Shown here piece after piece: positions 57,701 to 64,000 of a DNA stretch of 64,000 nt. Source of the DNA: Manduca sexta (Eukaryota > Arthropoda > Insecta > Lepidoptera > Sphingidae); NCBI RefSeq assembly GCF_014839805.1, contig NC_051134.1, positions 14,539,170 through 14,603,169 on the forward strand. The letters run 5' to 3'. Numbering within the stretch: the stretch's first letter is position 1; the number at the start of each line of letters is the position of its first letter. Both the position numbers and the translations under genes were made by a program. Under the pieces are notes generated by a model, which did no database searches, had not been told where the DNA came from, and saw nothing but the letters and a program-made list of their open reading frames with translations.

Positions 57701-60700
57701 ATACATCCACAATATGAGAGGAAACATAAGCAACATTATATTTTTTTTTTTTTTCCATTGACCGCACAGAGAACACGAACGATCAAGTAGTGAAGTGAAG
57801 CACACAAATACTCAATCGTCACCGTACCACACGCTCAAAAAGACGGAGGGCGTGAAGAAGCCGAGCGGAATACCCTTACCCAAGGTGCACAAGGAGCAGG
57901 TGGTCACCACGACGGCTAACTACATCGATATAGGTGGTCAGAGGATATATACCAGCCCACCAGACCACGGCGTTCAGGTGAGATAAGATTGCTTGTGATT
58001 TTGGATCGGCTGATATTTTACATATCAAATGCTCTCACAACTGCTGATTATACCCAGAGTGACTTTTGCCTTTTTTTAACATTGTACATGAAATTAGTTC
58101 TACATATTATTACAACATAGCAAGGTTTTTATTTTCCTGGTCATCAATATAACACATTGATAAGTTTGCGTTTCTGAGCTGGCATTTAATATACGAACTG
58201 ATTAGTTGGTCATGGTAGCAAGTGGAGATAAATAAATTACAGTGGTTTTGGAATGTTGATCTTTAATTTATAGAACATGTTATGTATATTTTAATGATAT
58301 CAAAATGAGCTTAAGTTGCCACGTCTCGTTATTTGCTTAGCAGTAAAATATAGTTTATTTATATTTAGTAAAATTTATTCAAAGACAATATTTTATAATG
58401 AATAAGAATCTTGAATTAATTTAGGAAATTACCGAAATTCCCGACGACTTCCTGAACCAATCGTCGGTGCTGAAGCACTTGGCTAAGGAGGTGGCGCAGT
58501 CACCGACGCCGCGAGGCCCGACGCCCCCCGCCTCCCCGCGTGCTCCTCCACCCCGGGACGAAGGTCGCAAACCCAAGGGCAAGGGCTCCAAGTCGAAGCT
58601 CAGCAAGGAGAAACTAAGCTTGTCAAGATCACAGCCCGATTTGACCAGGTGAGTTTTAATATGGCTGTGAGGGTTTTCTTAAAATATATTTATCTTTGAT
58701 ACTTTTTGCTTCGTTATTCTAAAATTGTAAAAAAAATTGCCGAACATGACTTAAAAAATCACCGAACATGACAACGGTACTTCCCCATAAGACACACGTG
58801 AGGTTCGAAATGCCATTGCTCCGGTTTGTTGACTGAGTGTTGGTCGGTGTGCAGTGTGGGCGTGCGCGCGGTGCCGGGCGGGTCGGAGTCGAGCGGGTGG
58901 TGCAGCGGCGGCGAGGGCTCGCTGGAGGAGCCCGACGACGCCTTCACCGCCGTGCTGGACGCGCTCGCCGCCGAGAACCACCAGCTCAAGCGGCAGCTCG
59001 CCGACGCCTGCGAACGGGTCGCCAAGACTTCTAAGGTATCAGAAACTGGCTAGTTGAAAAGCCTTGTTTTCTCAAGTAGTGCTGAAAATATTGATTTTCT
59101 ACATATACAAAATATGTACAAATTGTATTTAGAAACGGTTAAAAATTTTATAAAATTTAAATATGAACATATTCATCTGTAAAACTCACTTTCATTACCT
59201 CATGTGCGAGGCTATTATTAGCTTTTTACACTTTACGTATGTGAAGATAAAAATAAATCAACTAAAAATTCAATTGAATTCAGCGAATGAAACGGATTTC
59301 TTAGTAACGGATGAGTCAACTTCAAATGTATAGCCGTTCGGATTGATAGCACATTTGGATCCGACGACCTCTAAACATTGGCCCACGCAATGCAAGTGTG
59401 AAATCACCGTTGGGTCAGTAGCACGGTGTATTTATTCCGAGATCCTGTAATGAATGCCCACGCGTGTAAATATCGTCTGCTGCGAATAGACTGCCGCATC
59501 ATCACATGTTAAAACGCACTTGGATGTAATTGATGCCTCAGCGTGATTGCATTGTGAGTACGAGAGCTTAGTCACGAGGGTAAGGATGATAAAGACTACA
59601 AATAACATGAAAGAGAAAAAATGTCATAATATTGGTTGTAGTCCTGAAAATTATAACGCGACATTTATATTTAAGAACTATTGTAGCTAGAGGAAGAAGT
59701 AGAAAGTGCGGACGGCCCACGAGGAGTTGGTGAGCTCATGCGAGAGACGAGAGCGGCTGGAGCGCGCGGCGCGTGCGCGGCTGCAGGCCGACTGCAGGAG
59801 GCTGCAGGAACTTAACCGCGCACTTAAACAACAGGTGAGCTGTCTTCGTTGGTTCAGTCGGAGGCTTTTGAATTTTGTAGATCTTTCTCCATATCATATT
59901 AATTATATGTGAACTCAGGTTTCATCACTTATTAAATATTTTTGTCTGTTGATTTTAACCCTAAGTCTACAATATGACTGGGGCTGTATATTTAAAATCA
60001 TATCTCACTCCAGCCTGCAATAAATTGTATTCTTGCCATAGGTGGATTTACTGTCTCAAGGCGTTCGCACCGAGAACGACAACAGCGCGGAGGCGTTGCG
60101 CAAGGAGCTGCAGAACAGAGAGATGCTTATCGCACAACTTATAACACAAAGTATGAATATCTAACCACAATAGTTTTGGTGTCTATCGGCCGTTTTCAAT
60201 CATCTATTCCAATCTCTTTTTTAATTCATCGCGAAAAAGGAACAAACAGATTTTTTTTTTGATATGCTCACAAATGAACTGGCCGTTAATGCAATATCTA
60301 ACTTGGAATTAATAATATATTATTATTTTGTAACTGCCTCTCGTGTAACAGATAAGGAGCTTGCATGTGCCAAGGAGCGGCAGGAGATCGAGATGTCGGC
60401 ACAGCGCGCCACCCTGCAGGAGCAGCGCACGCACATCGACATACTGGACACCGCGCTCACCAACGCGCAGGCCAACGTCGTACGCCTCGAGGAGGAGGTA
60501 TTGTCAACTACCATGATTATTCTTATTCCACTCTGTTTCGAAGCGACGTTATGACGCAAAAATAGTCGATGTATTCTTATTATTACAAAAAAACTAAAAA
60601 AATATGGGTCTTGGCGCATGTTTACACATAGAGTAATTTTGAAAAATAAATATTTAGTTATTTCATATTGTATTCTAATATGCGATAAATTTCTAGTCAT

Positions 60701-63700
60701 CAGTTTCTATGATATCTCTGTGTTTTGTGTTTCGTCATCGCATCATTTGAACATGTGTCAGTGAAATAATAACTATTAAAGAGTGTGAGTTGTATACTTA
60801 GTCTGGCCATAAATACTGTTACACTTAATTATAAAAAAATATTACATTTGAATTTCGAATCTGTCATTTTTATACGATTGTTCATTGTGTTTTCTCATTT
60901 TGGCGCCAATACATTGTAAAATATTTTGCGATATTAAAATGGTGTGGGGTGATAAAGAGAACCGAATCGCTGTGATAGCATTACACAAAGTAGGTATGGA
61001 GCCAAATGCAATTTTTAAAACTCTCCATACACTTGGTATTAGTAAAATGTTTGTGTACCGGGCTATTAATAGGTACAATGAGACCTCCTCTGTTTGTGAC
61101 AGAAAAGATCTGGCCGTCCACGTAGTGTTCGTACGAAAAAGGTGGTCAAAGCAGTAAGGGAAAGAATTCGAAGAAATCCTGTCCGAAAGCAAAAGATTTT
61201 ATCTCGGGAAATGAAGATAGCACCTAGAACCATGTCGCGTATTTTAAAAGATGACTTAGGACTTGCAGCCTATAAGAGACGCACTGGCCATTTCTTAACT
61301 GATAATTTAAAGAAGAATAGGGTGGTAAAATCGAAACAACTACTGAAGCGGTACGCAAAGGGAGGTCACAGAAAAATTTTGTTTACGGATGAGAAAATTT
61401 TTACAATTGAGCAACATTTTAACAAACAAAATGACCGTATTTATGCTCAAAGCTCTAAGGAAGCTTCCCAATTAGTCGACAGAGTGCAACGTGGACATTA
61501 TCCGACTTCAGTGATGGTTTGGTGGGGTGTTAGCTATGAAGGAGTGACTGAGCCATATTTTTGTGAAAAGGTATCAAAACATCGGCACAAGTGTATCAAG
61601 ATACCATTCTTGAGAAGGTAGTTAAGCCCCTTAACATCACCATGTTCAATAACCAAGTATGGTCCTTCCAGCAAGACTCGGCGCCGGGTCATAAAGCTCG
61701 GTCCACGCAGTCTTGGTTGGAATCGAACGTTTCGGACTTCATCAGAGCTGAAGACTGGCCGTCGTCTAGTCCCGATCTTAATCCGCTGGATTATGATTTG
61801 TGGTCAGTTTTAGAGAGTACAGCTTGCTCTAAACGCCATGATAATTTGGAGTCCCTAAAACAATCTATACGATTGGCAGTGAAGAATTTTCCCATGGAAA
61901 GAGTGCGTGCTTCTATTGATAACTGGCCTCATCGTTTAAAGGACTGTATTGCAGCCAATGGAGACCACTTCGAATAAGCTTTTTATATTTTTAATTGTTT
62001 TATATTTATGTATTAAACTGACACACTGTAAAAGTAATAAATGTTATTTGCAGTTAACAATTTTCTTTTTTCTTTATTACAATATTTATGGCAAGACTAG
62101 GTAATGTAGTTGTGTGCTGTCTTGCGTAGTGTCGGCACGCGGGCGGGTACGTGGAGCGCGTGGCGGGGCTGCAGCGCGCGCTGGGGTCGCTGCAGCTCGC
62201 CGCCGAGCGCCGCGAGCACTCCGAGCGCAAGCTGCGACACCAGCTCGAGACTCGAGCTGCACGCGCTCAGGTACACCTCGGCAATGTAGTAGTGTGGTGC
62301 GTTGTGTAGTGTCGCACGCGGGCGGGTACGTGGAGCGCGTGGCGGGGCTGCAGCGCGCGCTGGGGTCGCTGCAGCTCGCCGCCGAGCGCCGCGAGCACTC
62401 CGAGCGCAAGCTGCGACACCAGCTCGAGACCGAGCTGCACGCGCTCAGGTACACCTCGGCAATGTAGTAGTGTGGTGCGTTGTGTAGTGTCGCACGCGGG
62501 CGGGTACGTGGAGCGCGTGGCGGGGCTGCAGCGCGCGCTGGGGTCGCTGCAGCTCGCCGCCGAGCGCCGCGAGCACTCCGAGCGCAAGCTGCGACACCAG
62601 CTCGAGACCGAGCTGCACGCGCTCAGGTACACCTCGGCAATGTAGTAGTGTGGTGCGTTGTGTAGTGTCGCACGCGGGCGGGTACGTGGAGCGCGTGGCG
62701 GGGCTGCAGCGCGCGCTGGGGTCGCTGCAGCTCGCCGCCGAGCGCCGCGAGCACTCCGAGCGCAAGCTGCGACACCAGCTCGAGACCGAGCTGCACGCGC
62801 TCAGGTACACCTCGGCAATGTAGTAGTGTGGTGCGTTGTGTAGTGTCGCACGCGGGCGGGTACGTGGAGCGCGTGGCGGGGCTGCAGCGCGCGCTGGGGT
62901 CGCTGCAGCTCGCCGCCGAGCGCCGCGAGCACTCCGAGCGCAAGCTGCGACACCAGCTCGAGACCGAGCTGCACGCGCTCAGGTACACCTCGGCAATGTA
63001 GTAGTGTGGTGCGTTGTGTAGTGTCGCACGCGGGCGGGTACGTGGAGCGCGTGGCGGGGCTGCAGCGCGCGCTGGGGTCGCTGCAGCTCGCCGCCGAGCG
63101 CCGCGAGCACTCCGAGCGCAAGCTGCGACACCAGCTCGAGACCGAGCTGCACGCGCTCAGGTACACCTCGGCAATGTAGTAGTGTGGTGCGTTGTGTAGT
63201 GTCGCACGCGGGCGGGTACGTGGAGCGCGTGGCGGGGCTGCAGCGCGCGCTGGGGTCGCTGCAGCTCGCCGCCGAGCGCCGCGAGCACTCCGAGCGCAAG
63301 CTGCGACACCAGCTCGAGACCGAGCTGCACGCGCTCAGGTACACCTCGGCAATGTAGTAGTGTGGTGCGTTGTGTAGTGTCGCACGCGGGCGGGTACGTG
63401 GAGCGCGTGGCGGGGCTGCAGCGCGCGCTGGGGTCGCTGCAGCTCGCCGCCGAGCGCCGCGAGCACTCCGAGCGCAAGCTGCGACACCAGCTCGAGACCG
63501 AGCTGCACGCGCTCAGGTACACCTCGGCAATGTAGGAGTGTGGTGCGTTGTGTAGTGTCGCACGCGGGCGGGTACGTGGAGCGCGTGGCGGGGCTGCAGC
63601 GCGCGCTGGGGTCGCTGCAGCTCGCCGCCGAGCGCCGCGAGCACTCCGAGCGCAAGCTGCGACACCAGCTCGAGACCGAGCTGCACGCGCTCAGGTACAC

Positions 63701-64000
63701 CTCGGCAATGTAGTAGTGTGGTGCGTTGTGTAGTGTCGCACGCGGGCGGGTACGTGGAGCGCGTGGCGGGGCTGCAGCGCGCGCTGGGGTCGCTGCAGCT
63801 CGCCGCCGAGCGCCGCGAGCACTCCGAGCGCAAGCTGCGACACCAGCTCGAGACCGAGCTGCACGCGCTCAGGTACACCTCGGCAATGTAGTAGTGTGGT
63901 GCGTTGTGTAGTGTCGCACGCGGGCGGGTACGTGGAGCGCGTGGCGGGGCTGCAGCGCGCGCTGGGGTCGCTGCAGCTCGCCGCCGAGCGCCGCGAGCAC
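54790..64000 (+). CDS. Amot: Angiomotin (Amot) family scaffold, 5' part; continues past the window
   Basis: Amot proteins tether YAP/Yorkie, F-actin and junction proteins in Hippo signalling. Exons: 54790-54862, 56778-56950, 57093-57247, 57770-57977, 58425-58648, 58855-59035, 59687-59834, 60042-60150, 60352-60497, then the repeated exon from 62130. The N half is Ser/Asn-rich with HERSSS (LATS-type HxRxxS, 57774-57791). The coiled coil shows Amot features: AENHQLKRQLADACERVAK, EELVSSCERRERLERAARAR, then RLQELNRALKQQ, IDILDTALTNAQANVVRLEE, YVERVAGLQRALGSLQLA. Exon 59687-59834 is 148 nt and needs one base fewer (AAA at 59703-59705) or two more; a downstream acceptor (TAG at 59700-59702) would avoid the break but drop six heptad residues. 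The C-terminal half lies beyond 64000. Confidence 0.88.
54863..56777 (+). other. Amot: Amot first intron, no gene seen
   Basis: AT-rich intron. A stretch near 55913-56060 (GGGGCCTGTTTCGTTACTTC) looks like the end of a MITE. Nothing else recognisable. Confidence 0.45.
60797..62101 (+). mobile_element. maT-type (DD37D) mariner/Tc1 transposon in an Amot intron
   Basis: A 1,305-bp element. Its ends, CTTAGTCTGGCCATAAATA and the complement of TATTTATGGCAAGACTAG, are inverted repeats. TA duplications lie at 60795-60796 and 62102-62103. The transposase frame begins at 60939 (MVWGDKENRIAVIAL) and ends at the stop 61975-61977, about 345 residues with a helix-turn-helix N terminus. Catalytic residues sit in FTDEKIF, QQDSAPGH and PDLNPLDYDLW; the last D is 37 residues after the second, hence DD37D (maT). 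Two one-base gaps break the frame: the AAAA run in GACAGAAAAGATC (about 61100-61113) and GAAAAGGTATC (about 61563-61573). Restoring each would leave an intact frame. Confidence 0.9.
60939..61977 (+). pseudogene. maT transposase, two apparent one-base frameshifts
   Basis: Cut-and-paste transposase related to mariner/Tc1. Open segments run from 60939 to about 61105, about 61106 to 61570 and about 61570 to 61977. Both breaks are single missing bases at homopolymers, the same class as the breaks in the host genes here. The gene may therefore be intact in the real genome. No in-frame stop is seen other than those created by the shifts. Confidence 0.8.
62104..64000 (+). repeat. 178-bp tandem array containing an Amot coiled-coil exon
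   Basis: Each unit is a 139-bp exon segment and a 39-bp spacer. Exon starts: 62130 (copy 1, 141 bp), 62310, 62488, 62666, 62844, 63022, 63200, 63378, 63556, 63734, and 63912 (cut by the window edge). Copies 2-11 are identical except one T-to-G change in the spacer at about 63535. Copy 1 differs by two one-base insertions (GTCGGCAC; GAGACTCGAG) and by five substitutions in the 27 bases before the exon. The spacer equals the start of the downstream intron (GTACACCTCGGC) joined to the end of the upstream intron (AATGTAGTAGTGTGGTGC, then GTTGTGTAG). All copies keep AG and GT splice signals. Confidence 0.95.
62130..62270 (+). CDS. Amot: Amot repeated exon, copy 1
   Basis: Joins the preceding exon in phase 0 (RLEEE, then CRHAGGYVERV) and aligns residue-for-residue with the Amot coiled coil at that point. 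After HQLET an extra base puts the end out of frame (RAARAQ instead of ELHALR). Later copies have the correct end but lack one base near their start, so no single copy is perfect. The consensus intact exon would be 140 nt, phase 0 in and phase 2 out. Confidence 0.75.

Noticed and set aside
59687..59834. Alternative acceptor at 59702 that would avoid the Amot frame break
   Set aside because: Not excluded, but it removes six residues of a conserved coiled-coil heptad stretch (LEEEVE), and one-base errors are frequent in this window.
62267..63878. Repeated 121-codon minus-strand frames
   Set aside because: They are antisense shadows of the GC-rich Amot exon copies; the plus strand matches Amot.
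62104..64000. CRISPR-like array
   Set aside because: Whole 178-bp units are identical with no unique spacers, and the unit is an animal exon with its intron edges.
1..64000. Endogenous viral element or LTR retrotransposon
   Set aside because: I saw no gag, protease, integrase, envelope or capsid-like coding segment on either strand.

Overview
The window looks like nuclear DNA from a moth or butterfly (Lepidoptera). The genes are animal genes with many small introns in AT-rich surroundings, while several exons are very GC-rich. The mobile elements (tRNA-headed SINEs, a Helitron with tandem inner repeats, a maT-type mariner, a hAT-like MITE, palindromic foldbacks) are a mix I associate with lepidopteran genomes. 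The species cannot be named from the sequence alone.

Layout. (1) 1-3564: non-coding, with a tRNA-derived SINE near the left edge. (2) 3565-40340, minus strand: one giant gene encoding the KMT2C/KMT2D (MLL3/4; Drosophila Trr plus Lpt) histone H3K4 methyltransferase. I could chain 53 coding exons in phase from the start codon to the SET/post-SET end, about 5,091 residues. Two exons each need one extra base to stay in frame. The introns carry a Helitron, foldbacks and other dispersed repeats. (3) 41013-42191, plus strand: a four-exon secreted/ER 2-Cys peroxiredoxin (Prx4 type), head to head with KMT2C/D. (4) 42192-48395: gene-free, dominated by mobile elements, including a three-level nest with all target duplications still readable. 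(5) 48396-49539 (plus) and 50535-52161 (minus): two tail-to-tail single-rhodanese-domain paralogues with identical intron phases. (6) 52162-54789: intergenic, with a 5'-truncated LINE and a large TTAA-flanked palindrome. (7) 54790 to the right edge, plus strand: the 5' part of an angiomotin (Amot) family gene, whose coiled-coil exons run off the window.

The most unusual structure is at the right end. A coiled-coil exon of the Amot gene is repeated at least ten times (plus one cut copy) in a 178-bp tandem array. The left boundary of the repeated unit falls within about one base of the 3' end of an intronic maT (DD37D) transposon. Seven single-base frame breaks, most in short homopolymers, are scattered through genes that otherwise look constrained and through the transposase. 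That pattern suggests residual sequencing or consensus errors rather than gene decay, and the repeat count should be read with that in mind.

Functional links. KMT2C/D is a chromatin co-activator (enhancer H3K4 mono-methylation, nuclear-receptor co-activation). Amot is a junction/actin scaffold of the Hippo pathway. Prx4 and the rhodanese proteins handle peroxide and sulfur chemistry. They are neighbours, not an operon.
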